NCBI RefSeq assembly: GCF_000255655.1
Contig: NZ_JH636434.1
Coordinates: 478,896-542,895 of the forward strand
Reading direction: 5' to 3'
From: Schlesneria paludicola DSM 18645
GTDB taxonomy: Bacteria > Planctomycetota > Planctomycetia > Planctomycetales > Planctomycetaceae
DNA length: 64,000 nucleotides
Shown here: positions 18,225 to 26,593 of the stretch, in pieces
Numbering within the stretch: the first letter of the stretch is position 1
Layout: the number at the start of each line of letters is the position of its first letter
The notes under the pieces: generated by a model
The model's database searches: none
The model's input: the letters and a program-made list of their open reading frames with translations, nothing else
Told to the model about the DNA's origin: nothing
Made by a program: the position numbers and the translations under genes

Positions 18225-19073
18225 TCACCTGCCTTCCCCGAATCGTCCCGCGTCTGAATAAACATTGAACCGGTTGTCCCGAACGAAACCGAGCAAGGTC
18301 ATTGAAGTCTCTCGAGCCAAACTGACTGCGAGACTTGATGGTGCACCGACGGCGGCCACCACCGGTATACCGGCCATGGCCGCTTTTTGAATGAGTTCGA
18401 AGCTGGCTCGCCCACTGACCAACAGCAGTCTGTCGATTAATGGCAATTTGCCTTCGAGTAGTTCGGAGCCGATCAATTTGTCGAGTGCGTTGTGTCGGCC
18501 CACGTCTTCGAATAAGGAAAGGAGATTGCCTGACTCATCAAACAACGCCGACGCATGAAGGCCTCCAGTTCGATGGAAATTGGCTTGCGCTTCACGTTGC
18601 GTCCCTGGCAATCCGTGAATCACTTCGGTCCTGACACGTGGGGCTCCATGGTTCACCTGATATCGTCTTGCGGTGAAGACAGCAGCGATGGTTCGCTTGC
18701 CGCAGACTCCGCAACTCGACGAGACAAATGAGTGCCGGTTGAATTTTGCGGCATCGATTCGCACTGACGGCTTTAACGTCGCTTGAACGACATTGGAGGA
18801 GGTGGATTGAATGTCGACAAGATCATTTTCGCTCTGGATCATTCCTTCAGTGAATAAGAAGCCAGCCGCTAATTCGACATCGTTTCCAGGCGTACGCATC
18901 GTGACGGCGATGGAATACGGACGTATTCCATCAGTTCCATGAAGTAACAACTCAATCTCCAGAGGCTCTTCAATCGACAGTTCATCTTCTTCGGCAGAAT
19001 TCGTGACGTTGTCGACGCTGATGATTGGCACCGTCGTGACGCTGGCGCTGTAAAGTCGCATGGGGGTGTCCAA
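18225..19073 (-). CDS. fdhD: Formate dehydrogenase accessory sulfurtransferase FdhD
   Basis: 282 aa, family-typical length. It carries the CxxC pair in SSSCGVCGKRT used to pass sulfur from a cysteine desulfurase to the Mo-bisPGD cofactor of formate dehydrogenase, and the conserved segments RTPGNDVELAAGFLFTEG, TGGLHASALF and EDVGRHNALDKLIG. It lies directly upstream of DUF2721 and FDH in the same operon, so it serves the FDH encoded here. Confidence 0.95.
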   Translation of the reverse strand: MDTPMRLYSASVTTVPIISVDNVTNSAEEDELSIEEPLEIELLLHGTDGIRPYSIAVTMRTPGNDVELAAGFLFTEGMIQSENDLVDIQSTSSNVVQATLKPSVRIDAAKFNRHSFVSSSCGVCGKRTIAAVFTARRYQVNHGAPRVRTEVIHGLPGTQREAQANFHRTGGLHASALFDESGNLLSLFEDVGRHNALDKLIGSELLEGKLPLIDRLLLVSGRASFELIQKAAMAGIPVVAAVGAPSSLAVSLARETSMTLLGFVRDNRFNVYSDAGRFGEGR

Positions 19074-19133
19074 CTCGATGCGTATTGTCTGGAACAGAGC
19101 TGCAAGGTCAGTTCACGCTGCTGACATGACACA

Positions 19134-20180
19134 TCAGTGCGGATTTCCGAGTTCACGTGCGTCGACCTTTTCACGAATCGAGCGGAAAAGGACGGTGAAG
19201 TAGCCAGCGATCAGAATGATGCCGACAAGCCACCAACTCAGAGCTGTCCTCAAGCTTGAAGAGGACGAGGCGGTGTTGTAAGCCGTGAGGCCAAATGAGG
19301 AATCAATCGTCGACCGCAACCAGAACGGAAAATTCCCGATCATTGTTGCGGCGATCAAGCCTAAGAGAAATGCAGATGACGAAGCAAAGGCGGCCAATTC
19401 TCTTTTGGAATTCATAAAATGAAATACGCCCCAGATACCTCCGATTGCGAGTGATACAAAGAGCACGGACCAGGGGCGATTCACAAGGGTGATGAAAAGA
19501 TCTCGCTGAACCCATAGGGTGGCCAACGTCACAAGAGCCCAAAGAACAACAATGCAACGCCAGATCGCCGCGGCATAAGTCTGGCTACGCGCGTGAACTG
19601 GTCCGCTGGTTCTCCACACAAGAAACAGCGCACCATGACCGGCCAAGGCGACAAGGGTAAATAGCCCTACCAGAACGGTATAGCAGTCGAAGACGCCCGG
19701 CTGAGGACCAGGCATGAAACTCGTGAAGAGTGGCATCGCATTTAATCCATCGGCATCAAGTGGGACACCGCGAACCAGATTCCCGAGCGTCGCACCGAAG
19801 ACGACCGCGAGGGCTATCGACGCGCAGGAAAAGACGGCATCCCAGAACTGCCGCCACACCAGATTCTCCTGATGAGATCGGAATGCAATCGCGAGCCCGC
19901 GAAGGATCAAGAGCCAAAGTACAATCATCAGTGCCAGGTAAAAGCCGCTGAAGGCAGTCGAGTAGGTCAGGGGAAAGGCCATGAAGAGGGCTCCGCCTGC
20001 CGCAATCAACCACACTTCGTTGCCATCCCAAATGGGGCCGATTGCCGCAAGAACGATTCGCCGTTCCTCATCGTTACGCGCCACAAAGTGATGCATGATG
20101 CCCACCCCAAAATCGAACCCGTCCAAAACAGCGTAAATCGCGAGCATTGCAGCGATAATCACGAACCAAACGGCCTCCAT
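19134..20180 (-). CDS. cydB: Cytochrome bd ubiquinol oxidase subunit II
   Basis: 348 aa with about 8-9 membrane helices. It shows the CydB signatures LDGFDFGVGIMHHF near the N-terminus and GPIWDGNEVWLIAAGGALF. It pairs with CydA (10 bp upstream) to form the haem-copper-independent quinol:O2 oxidoreductase with high oxygen affinity. It lies 60 bp upstream of fdhD on the same strand, so formate oxidation and this oxidase are probably co-transcribed. No CydX is visible. Confidence 0.95.
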   Translation of the reverse strand: MEAVWFVIIAAMLAIYAVLDGFDFGVGIMHHFVARNDEERRIVLAAIGPIWDGNEVWLIAAGGALFMAFPLTYSTAFSGFYLALMIVLWLLILRGLAIAFRSHQENLVWRQFWDAVFSCASIALAVVFGATLGNLVRGVPLDADGLNAMPLFTSFMPGPQPGVFDCYTVLVGLFTLVALAGHGALFLVWRTSGPVHARSQTYAAAIWRCIVVLWALVTLATLWVQRDLFITLVNRPWSVLFVSLAIGGIWGVFHFMNSKRELAAFASSSAFLLGLIAATMIGNFPFWLRSTIDSSFGLTAYNTASSSSSLRTALSWWLVGIILIAGYFTVLFRSIREKVDARELGNPH

Positions 20181-20189
20181 CCCAGACTC

Positions 20190-21515
20190 CTACTTAAGCG
20201 CCACCGGGCCACGATTGATTTCTTTCAGTACGTTGATCACGAACAACAGCCCAAGAAGTAAGTACAACCCCGCAAATCCCAGCAGCGTGAAGACGACATC
20301 TCCGGGATTGACTTTCAACGAGCCTGCATCAGCCGTCCGCATCAATCCGTGGATAATCCAAGGTTGCCGACCAAGTTCCGCAGTCCACCAGCCGGCGGTC
20401 GTGGCGATATAAGGAAAGGGAAATGACAGCATCAGAACCCACAGCATCGCTCGGGTTTGCAGTAGTCGCCCTTGCCAGAGCAGGAACGATGCGACTCCCA
20501 TCACCAGTGTCAACAATGTGCCAAGCCCGACCATGATGTGATAGCTGTAGTAGAGCAGCTCGACGTTGTCAGGCCATTGGTCCTGGGGATAGTCGTTGAG
20601 TCCTTTGACCTTGCTGCCAAACGTACCATACGCAAGGAAACTCAGGACTCCCGGAACGACGATCGGGTTCTCGAGTTTGAGTTCCGCGACATTGGGCTGC
20701 CCGATGATCGCAAGTTCTGCATAAGGCCCGCCTTCAAACAAGCCTTCCATTGCGGCCAAGGTCACAGGCTGCTTTTCGGACAGCATCTTTCCTTGTTGAT
20801 CACCCGTAGGAAAGGCGACAAGGAGAATTGAGATCGCCCCTGCGATAATGCCGACCTTCAAGCAAATCCATGCATGCCTGGCATTCGCGCCCAATAGGGA
20901 CCAGTAAGCTCCGACAGCTGCGACGACGAACGAAGCCGTCACGACCGAGGCCATCATATTGTGGGCGTATTGCCATAATGCCCAAGGGTTCAGCAAGTAT
21001 TCCATCAGATTCGCCAAATGCAATCTGCCATCTTCTCCTAACGAATACCCAACTGGATGTTGCATGAAGGCATTTGTCACGATGATGAAATAGCCGGATA
21101 GCCAAGAACCAAGGAATAGGGCAAAAGCTGTGGCAAAGTGCCGTTGGGGACTCATTCGTTTTTCGCCATACAGAAAGAGTCCAAGAAATGAGGATTCAAG
21201 AAAGAACGCAAAAATTCCTTCCATTGCTAACGTGTGCCCGACAATTTCCCCTGCGAAGTTCGAGAAGCGGGCCCAGTTCGTGCCGAATTGAAATTCGAGT
21301 GGAATTCCAGTCACGACACCCATGGCGAAGTTGAGTGCAAAGATGCGAGCCCAGAATCGGGCGACCTCGTTGTACGACTCCTCACCCGTGCGAAGTGCCA
21401 GAAACTTAATGACCAAAATCAGCAACGCGAGCCCCATGGTCAGTTGAGGAAACAGATAGTGATACGTAATCGAAAATGCGAACTGAATTCTGTGCCAGGG
21501 CAATCCATCACTCAT
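20190..21515 (-). CDS. cydA: Cytochrome bd ubiquinol oxidase subunit I
   Basis: 441 aa from the ATG at 21515, chosen because GGGAGAG lies just upstream and the protein then begins at MSDGLPWHRIQFAFS as CydA should; an upstream ATG at 21635 would add 40 atypical residues. The quinol-site and haem segments are present (FQFGTNWARFSNFAGEIVGH, AMEGIFAFFLESSFLG, GWWTAELGRQPW). The Q-loop between helices 6 and 7 is short, as in the cyanide-insensitive (CIO) subgroup. Partner of cydB. Confidence 0.94.
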   Translation of the reverse strand: MSDGLPWHRIQFAFSITYHYLFPQLTMGLALLILVIKFLALRTGEESYNEVARFWARIFALNFAMGVVTGIPLEFQFGTNWARFSNFAGEIVGHTLAMEGIFAFFLESSFLGLFLYGEKRMSPQRHFATAFALFLGSWLSGYFIIVTNAFMQHPVGYSLGEDGRLHLANLMEYLLNPWALWQYAHNMMASVVTASFVVAAVGAYWSLLGANARHAWICLKVGIIAGAISILLVAFPTGDQQGKMLSEKQPVTLAAMEGLFEGGPYAELAIIGQPNVAELKLENPIVVPGVLSFLAYGTFGSKVKGLNDYPQDQWPDNVELLYYSYHIMVGLGTLLTLVMGVASFLLWQGRLLQTRAMLWVLMLSFPFPYIATTAGWWTAELGRQPWIIHGLMRTADAGSLKVNPGDVVFTLLGFAGLYLLLGLLFVINVLKEINRGPVALK

Positions 21516-21558
21516 CGAATCTCTCCCGCAACTCATTGACGGACTCGACTGTCTACAC

Positions 21559-21945
21559 TCAGCATGCGTCTGACGGATTTTGAAATGCGTACGCGTCATC
21601 CGACTCGTCGCCGCTCGGGCGGTCGAAGCATGCAAAATCTCTCTCTAAGATGATTCGCATCATGGCATTCTCGGCGACCTGTTCATGATCGAATCCGACG
21701 CGGTCACTACCGCGCCATTCTCTGGCATCGCTTCCGTCGATGAACAGCACGAGCCTTCCACTGCCGTAATTGGCCCGGGGCTGTCCACGATGAGCATTTC
21801 CAATTTCGACGGAACAGCTGAAAGCGACTGAGCGTCCAGGGCCAAGCCTTAACGCTTCCTGGGTTTGATCAGTTGTGACCAACTCATCGAGGCCCTTACG
21901 ATCACGTCGCAATCGAATCGCAGTTCCCTTGATCCTCAATTTCAT
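21559..21945 (-). CDS. DUF7009-like small protein
   Basis: 128 aa from the ATG at 21945 (preceded by GGAAAGAG); a longer frame reaches 22041 but the family start MKLRIKGTAIRLRRDR fits this ATG. The motifs WRGSDRVGFDHEQ and a C-terminal acidic GDESDDAYAFQNP match, from memory, a small uncharacterised family (DUF7009) that begins MKIRIKGNSIRLRL and ends EDESDAFPNP. Function unknown. It is the first gene of the block DUF7009-cydA-cydB-fdhD-DUF2721-fdh-DUF1641 and lies about 125 bp downstream of a sigma-54 promoter. Confidence 0.75.
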   Translation of the reverse strand: MKLRIKGTAIRLRRDRKGLDELVTTDQTQEALRLGPGRSVAFSCSVEIGNAHRGQPRANYGSGRLVLFIDGSDAREWRGSDRVGFDHEQVAENAMMRIILERDFACFDRPSGDESDDAYAFQNPSDAC

Positions 21946-22068
21946 GGTGCTCTTTCCGCTGAAATCTTCAGGGGCATTGACTGCGGCGAGCATTTGAATG
22001 CAGACGATACCTGCATAGGTATGGCATTTATCTAATCGCACCAGCAGGGGCCCGCTGTGTCGCCTTCA

Positions 22069-22085
22069 GGCAACAACCATGCCAA
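22069..22085 (-). promoter_or_regulatory. Sigma-54 (-24/-12) promoter for the cyd-fdh block
   Basis: On the minus strand the sequence TTGGCATGGTTGTTGCC matches the sigma-54 consensus YTGGCACGN4TTGCW with the required GG-N10-GC spacing (GG at 22083-22082, GC at 22071-22070). Transcription would start near 22058 and run into the DUF7009-like gene at 21945 and then cydA, cydB, fdhD and fdh. Confidence 0.7.
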
Positions 22086-22389
22086 TTTCAAATCCAAAGT
22101 GCTTTTCGGACTTTCAGCGAATTCGCCGACGGGATATGGCTTCGAGCGATTGATTCTTCTGCTCATGAGGTAGAAATCCTTCCTGCATGACAAAATACAT
22201 ACCGTCCGACGGCGAGTCCTGAGCTCGCCTTCGCCTCGGCGACGTTGTCGTGTTCGCTGCTTGCCCGATCTCGCCTGACGTGACAGGCGATTCTCAGTGA
22301 CTCAGGAACATCGAAAGCACCGAGTTCCCCGCATATTTAGAGCTCAATGAAGCAACTCGTCGATTCGTAGCCACTTCGAATTCTCGCTC
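22086..22389. promoter_or_regulatory. Region between divergent sigma-54 promoters; candidate enhancer site
   Basis: No gene. Two perfect inverted repeats stand out: GGCGAG/CTCGCC at 22211-22216/22224-22229 (7-nt spacer) and TCGCCTG-ACGTGA-CAGGCGA at 22271-22290. The second is an ideal size for an enhancer-binding-protein dimer site and lies 100-190 bp upstream of both divergent promoters. Binding is inferred only. Confidence 0.4.
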
Positions 22390-22404
22390 TGGCACGGCAG
22401 TTGC
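22390..22404 (+). promoter_or_regulatory. Sigma-54 (-24/-12) promoter for the Ca2+/H+ antiporter
   Basis: TGGCACGGCAGTTGC is a perfect match to the core consensus TGGCACGN4TTGC, with GG at 22391-22392 and GC at 22403-22404 (N10). It is the only clear promoter in the 150 bp upstream of the gene at 22541 and implies an approximately 125-nt leader. Confidence 0.75.
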
Positions 22405-22540
22405 CTCGGCTTCGTGCCGGTCTCTGGCCGATGACACTCACCTTGGCCATCCGCGCTACCGAGGTGCTCGAAGCTGTTGAAAATCAGCGATTCAGCTGGG
22501 CCAGGTTGCTCGCGTTAAATCGATAGGGCGGTGCTCTCAG

Positions 22541-23629
22541 ATGTTTCGTCAGATTCTTCAGTGGCGGTTATTGCTCGCATTTATACCCATCGCTCTCGGG
22601 CTGGACTGGTATCGTACGAGCGCAAGCACCGTCTTCATTGCTGCGGCTCTTGCGATTATCCCGTTGGCGAAACTCATGGGAGATGCAACAGAGGCAATTG
22701 CCGAGGAGATCGGTCCAATCTGGGGTGGCTTGCTCAACGCGTCATTTGGTAACGCTCCTGAGGCAATCGTCAGCATATTTGCATTGAGCAAGGGACTATT
22801 CTCTGTTGTCAAAGCGTCGATTACAGGTGCGATCATCGGCGATCTGTTACTTGGACTCGGGCTCTCAATGGTTGTCGGTGGCATGAAGCACGGAGTGCAA
22901 TCGATCAACGTAAAGACGAGTCGAGTTAGCGCAGGTCTACTTACCGCTTCTGGTTTTGGATTGATTATTCCAACTGTATTCAACATTGCTTCGCCGGGTG
23001 CTACTCGCATTATCAGCCTGCAAATTGCGCCGCTCTTGCTGACGATTTATATTGCAAGTATTGTCTATACGCTTGCGAACAATGAGCCAGTTGTTGGTAA
23101 ATGCCTGGCAGACGCGACGCCGAACGATCAAGAATGGAATAATCATTCCCAGCCAAACGGGCTCAGGTACCAGGCGCTCGCTGTTCTTGCGATGGCAACA
23201 CTCGGCCTTGCGGTCATGAGTGAAATCTTAACTCGAGCCATCGAGCCAGCCTCGGAAGGTTTAAACATTACCCCCGCATTTGCTGGGGTATTTCTGCTCG
23301 CACTTTTAGGCAATGTTCCCGACTATCTGAACGCGATCCGGTTTGGCTTGGCAGATAAGTCCGATCTCGCTCTGGCAACAACTGTGGGGTCATCGGTTCA
23401 GGTTGCCCTACTTGTCGCGCCAGTACTCGTATTCGTCGGTGTATTGTTGGGCCAGGATATCGACTTGGTGTTTTCCCAAGCTGAAGTCGTGGCAATCACT
23501 CTCTCGGTCTATGTCACGCGCAACGTAATTTACGACGGTGAGGCCAACTGGTTCCGAGGTCTGATGCTCATTGTGATCTATTCCATGTTGGGGGTTGGGT
23601 TCTTCAATCTGCCGGCGCACACGCAATGA
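22541..23629 (+). CDS. cax: Calcium/proton antiporter (CaxA family)
   Basis: 362 aa, about 11 membrane helices, normal for Cax. The first cation-binding repeat is NASFGNAPEAIVSIFALSKG, preceded by MGDATEAIAEEIGP. The second repeat is LLGNVPDYLNAIRFG followed by ATTVGSSVQVALLVAPVLV, where most members have GNAxEH, so the acidic residue is Asp rather than Glu and the His is missing. It exchanges cytoplasmic Ca2+ (or another divalent ion) for protons. It is monocistronic behind a sigma-54 promoter and convergent with moaA. Confidence 0.9.
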   Translation: MFRQILQWRLLLAFIPIALGLDWYRTSASTVFIAAALAIIPLAKLMGDATEAIAEEIGPIWGGLLNASFGNAPEAIVSIFALSKGLFSVVKASITGAIIGDLLLGLGLSMVVGGMKHGVQSINVKTSRVSAGLLTASGFGLIIPTVFNIASPGATRIISLQIAPLLLTIYIASIVYTLANNEPVVGKCLADATPNDQEWNNHSQPNGLRYQALAVLAMATLGLAVMSEILTRAIEPASEGLNITPAFAGVFLLALLGNVPDYLNAIRFGLADKSDLALATTVGSSVQVALLVAPVLVFVGVLLGQDIDLVFSQAEVVAITLSVYVTRNVIYDGEANWFRGLMLIVIYSMLGVGFFNLPAHTQ

Positions 23630-24008
23630 AGTGGGAGTGCTGACGGAAGAGTCTGGTGCGGCCGCAGGAATAGAGAGGGTAAGTCTTCTGTGAACAATGG
23701 CGGGAGCGTTCGTTCGGCGGCTTCAGTCCGCTTTCGAGCTTCGAATGTTTTCGTCGGGTAGGTCAGTTTCAATCCATGCGTCAATCAGATTTGTCAATGA
23801 GACCGCGCGGATCATTGCACGGAAAGTCAACGATGGCCAAGGTACTTTGAGCAAGAACTTGGGCTCACGTATCATCCCGATTCAGCGTCACTCGCTTCAA
23901 ATTGCGACGTCATTTCCATTCATTGTCCACTCAATCCGACCACAGAACACGCTTCGTTTGACGGCGAGTAATTAACATCGATCTCATGTCAAAAACGCCC
24001 CGAGTTGA
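23630..24008. other. Intergenic 3' of cax
   Basis: Nothing recognised; short frames on both strands do not look like known proteins. The hairpin at 24009 follows. Confidence 0.3.
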
Positions 24009-24034
24009 CCGATTTATCCAGGTCGATAAATCGG
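24009..24034. terminator. Hairpin between convergent cax and moaA
   Basis: A perfect 10-bp inverted repeat, CCGATTTATC and GATAAATCGG, with a 6-nt loop. It lies 28 bp beyond the moaA stop, where a terminator is expected, but has no T-tract on either side. Confidence 0.5.
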
Positions 24035-24062
24035 CGATGCTTCAAGTGAGCGATCTTGGGGA

Positions 24063-25058
24063 CTAGCCACCGATCGAATACATCGGGCGCGATGGCTGGA
24101 TGAAGTTGGCGGCGTTGATCTCATGGCCCGCCTTCTTCATTGCGATACTGGATCGAATGGCGGCTTCGACCGCGGAGTCGTCAGATCCTGATCGCAGCAA
24201 CACTTTGACGTCAGTTTCCTCAGTGCTGAATAAGCAATTTCTCAACTTGCCATCGGCGGTAATTCGAAATCGATCACAGCTCATACAGAATGGCTGACTG
24301 ACTGAAGAGATGAAGCCGATTCGACCAATACCATCAGCGAACACAAATTCAGTTGCCGGCGCTTTGGGATTCCGATTCGGCAACGGAACTAACGGCATGA
24401 TCTCTCGTTCAAGTACTTCGACGATCTCGTTGGAGTAGAGAACCTTCCCATGGTCCCACGCATTGTCGGCGTCCAGCGGCATGAATTCAATAAAGCGAAT
24501 CTCGACTCCAGTGCGTCGCGCGAACAGTCCGAACGGTACGATTTCCTCTTCTGTCAGCCCTCGGACCGCAACCGCATTGACCTTGATCGGATCGAACCCT
24601 ATTCCCTTCGCCGTCTGAATGCCGTTGATCACTTTTTCGTATCCTTGCCGACGCGTGATGGCGGCAAATTTCTGAGCATCGAGCGCATCAAGGCTGACAT
24701 TGATACGCCGCAGGCCTGCATCAAAAAGGTCTCGGGCCTGATCTGCCAGCAGGATCCCATTGGTTGTCAGTCCTATGTCCTCGATCCCCTTGATCTGTGC
24801 CAGTTTCCGGATCAGCACATTGAGGTCACGGCGCACAAGTGGCTCGCCGCCAGTCAAACGGAGTTTTCGGAGTCCAAGTGGCACTGCAATGCGGACAAAA
24901 CGTTCAATTTCATCGAATGTCAAAATCTCGCTTCGTTCCATAAACTGTACGTGTTCAGCTGGCATACAGTAAAAGCAACGGAGATTGCAGCGGTCAGTGA
25001 CACTAATCCGAAGATTCGTATGCTCACGCCCGAAACCATCAATCAGCGGCAGGTGCAT
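24063..25058 (-). CDS. moaA: GTP 3',8-cyclase MoaA
   Basis: 331 aa radical-SAM enzyme for the first step of molybdopterin synthesis (GTP to 3',8-cH2GTP). The N-terminal [4Fe-4S] motif is CNLRCFYC (Cys24, 28, 31), the C-terminal cluster is CMSCDRFRITADGKLRNC, the GTP-binding Arg region is LTGGEPLVRRDL, and the protein ends in the required GG. It is last in the moaD-moaE-moaA operon, 1 bp after moaE. The product feeds the cofactor of the formate dehydrogenase in this window. Confidence 0.96.
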   Translation of the reverse strand: MHLPLIDGFGREHTNLRISVTDRCNLRCFYCMPAEHVQFMERSEILTFDEIERFVRIAVPLGLRKLRLTGGEPLVRRDLNVLIRKLAQIKGIEDIGLTTNGILLADQARDLFDAGLRRINVSLDALDAQKFAAITRRQGYEKVINGIQTAKGIGFDPIKVNAVAVRGLTEEEIVPFGLFARRTGVEIRFIEFMPLDADNAWDHGKVLYSNEIVEVLEREIMPLVPLPNRNPKAPATEFVFADGIGRIGFISSVSQPFCMSCDRFRITADGKLRNCLFSTEETDVKVLLRSGSDDSAVEAAIRSSIAMKKAGHEINAANFIQPSRPMYSIGG

Positions 25059-25059
25059 G

Positions 25060-25509
25060 TCATTCGTCCCTCAATAATTCGATGCCTGGATGAATCCACT
25101 CCGTGCTACCGTCGATCGAATTCTCCTTTTTCCAGATGGGGACCACTTCCTTAATGCGATCAATCAAGTACTTGCTGGCTTCGAAAGCCTGATGACGATG
25201 TGGGGTACAAACGGCGATCGCGACACTGATTTCACCTGGCTCAAGTCTCCCAAGTCGATGGGCAATTGCGGTGTTCACAATCGGCCATCTCTTGTACGCC
25301 TCTAAGACGATCTCTTCCAATGTGGACTGGGCCATTTGTGGATATGCCTCGTAGTCAAGAGCAATCGTCTTTTGCCCCCCCGTCATCTCTCGCACGGTTC
25401 CCAGAAACAAGACAACGGCACCACCAATTCTGGATCGCACATCCTCGATCAATGTCGAGTATTGAATTGGATCGTGAGTGATCTGAATCGTATTCTCGCT
25501 CATAAACAT
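25060..25509 (-). CDS. moaE: Molybdopterin synthase catalytic subunit MoaE
   Basis: 149 aa. The start at 25509 overlaps the moaD stop by one base (TGATG), which favours coupled translation; a second ATG two codons later is also possible. MoaE features include GAVVLFLGTVRE, LDYEAYPQMA, HRLGRLEPGE and the active-site lysine region VPIWKKENS. With MoaD it inserts sulfur into precursor Z. Co-transcribed with moaD and moaA. Confidence 0.95.
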   Translation of the reverse strand: MFMSENTIQITHDPIQYSTLIEDVRSRIGGAVVLFLGTVREMTGGQKTIALDYEAYPQMAQSTLEEIVLEAYKRWPIVNTAIAHRLGRLEPGEISVAIAVCTPHRHQAFEASKYLIDRIKEVVPIWKKENSIDGSTEWIHPGIELLRDE

Positions 25510-25757
25510 CAGCCTCCACTCACAGGCAAGAAGCACGCAATTTCATCGTTCGGGCTGATTTGGGCGGTATCACATTCTGCGTAACGAGTCCCGATCGCAA
25601 ACAGAAGGTGATCAACATAAACTGAAAATTCCGGATACTTTTTAATCAGCGATTGCTTTAGCTCCAGAATTCGAGCTGGTGCTTGAATCTCGATGACTAC
25701 GGAATCGGCTCCTGCCAACTCCCGTAGCCGGGCAAACAAACGTACTTCAGTTCTCAT
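25509..25757 (-). CDS. moaD: Molybdopterin synthase sulfur carrier subunit MoaD
   Basis: 82 aa from the ATG at 25757, where the protein begins MRTEVRLFARLRELAG as MoaD should; an in-frame ATG at 25835 would add 26 unlikely residues. Ubiquitin-like fold sulfur carrier ending in the essential Gly-Gly (FLPVSGG) that is thiocarboxylated. First gene of the moaDEA operon. Confidence 0.94.
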   Translation of the reverse strand: MRTEVRLFARLRELAGADSVVIEIQAPARILELKQSLIKKYPEFSVYVDHLLFAIGTRYAECDTAQISPNDEIACFLPVSGG

Positions 25758-26593
25758 AGTATCCAAATTCGCATTCCTAAAGTCTGTCGCATCTCGGACT
25801 TCTTGGGAGAGTGATGCTTCTGCGCAAACCGTCACGAGCTCGCAAAGAAGTGATCAAGTGAGACCAAGTCATCAACCGTTGAAAGGCGACAGAGTCGACA
25901 ACAAAAGGCTAGAGCGACAGCCCTATCGTGATCTGATTCGAAAACTGCGTAGACGGGCCAGACGTCAGGCAAAAGCAGTATCCACGCCTGATAGATCGAC
26001 GTGCTCGTGACTTCGAGGGTCTAATTTTCATTTTCACACGATCCTCGAATTGTTGCCTCAAACGCGATCTCCTGCCGACGTAGCACCCGACGCTTCCGCG
26101 TTTGCGCTCCAGCGGAAGTGCGCCGTCAGCCGATCAGCAATCCACATGCCATTTATGTCTGGTCCTGCGAATCGATCAGTTCAAGGCCGGGATCCCGCCA
26201 CGGACTCGCATCATAAACGGCGACTGAGTCGATTCAGGAATTGCGCGATTCGAAAAGTGGCATCAACATTTCCCGCGTGGCTGAAAGTGTGTCCGACGGG
26301 TGAGACTGGAGTTTAGGCAAATTGATCATTGACGCCAGCTGATGACGACTTGGTCCGTCGACCGGATGCAAGCAGGGAAAGCCATCAACGGCGAAATCAG
26401 CCGGGATCGCCGACCGGTCGGCGATGTCCAATCGCACATCTTCAAACCGCGAGAAACCAGGTTCGATTGACCATTTGGTTCTGAAGCTCAGTCGCGAAGC
26501 ACACGGCGCGGGAGTTGCTAAATGCGGTTTCCGAATCATGGACCATTCAAATGGATGGACGTAAATACAGCGTCTGGATAGGAGCAAGAAGCG
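25758..26593. other. Divergent intergenic region moaD / cytochrome peroxidase
   Basis: 836 bp without a recognisable gene. A 7-bp hairpin CTTCCGC/GCGGAAG lies at 26093-26118 with a 12-nt loop. A minus-strand frame of about 210 codons overlaps the peroxidase gene and looks like a shadow. No clear promoter boxes were identified. Confidence 0.3.
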
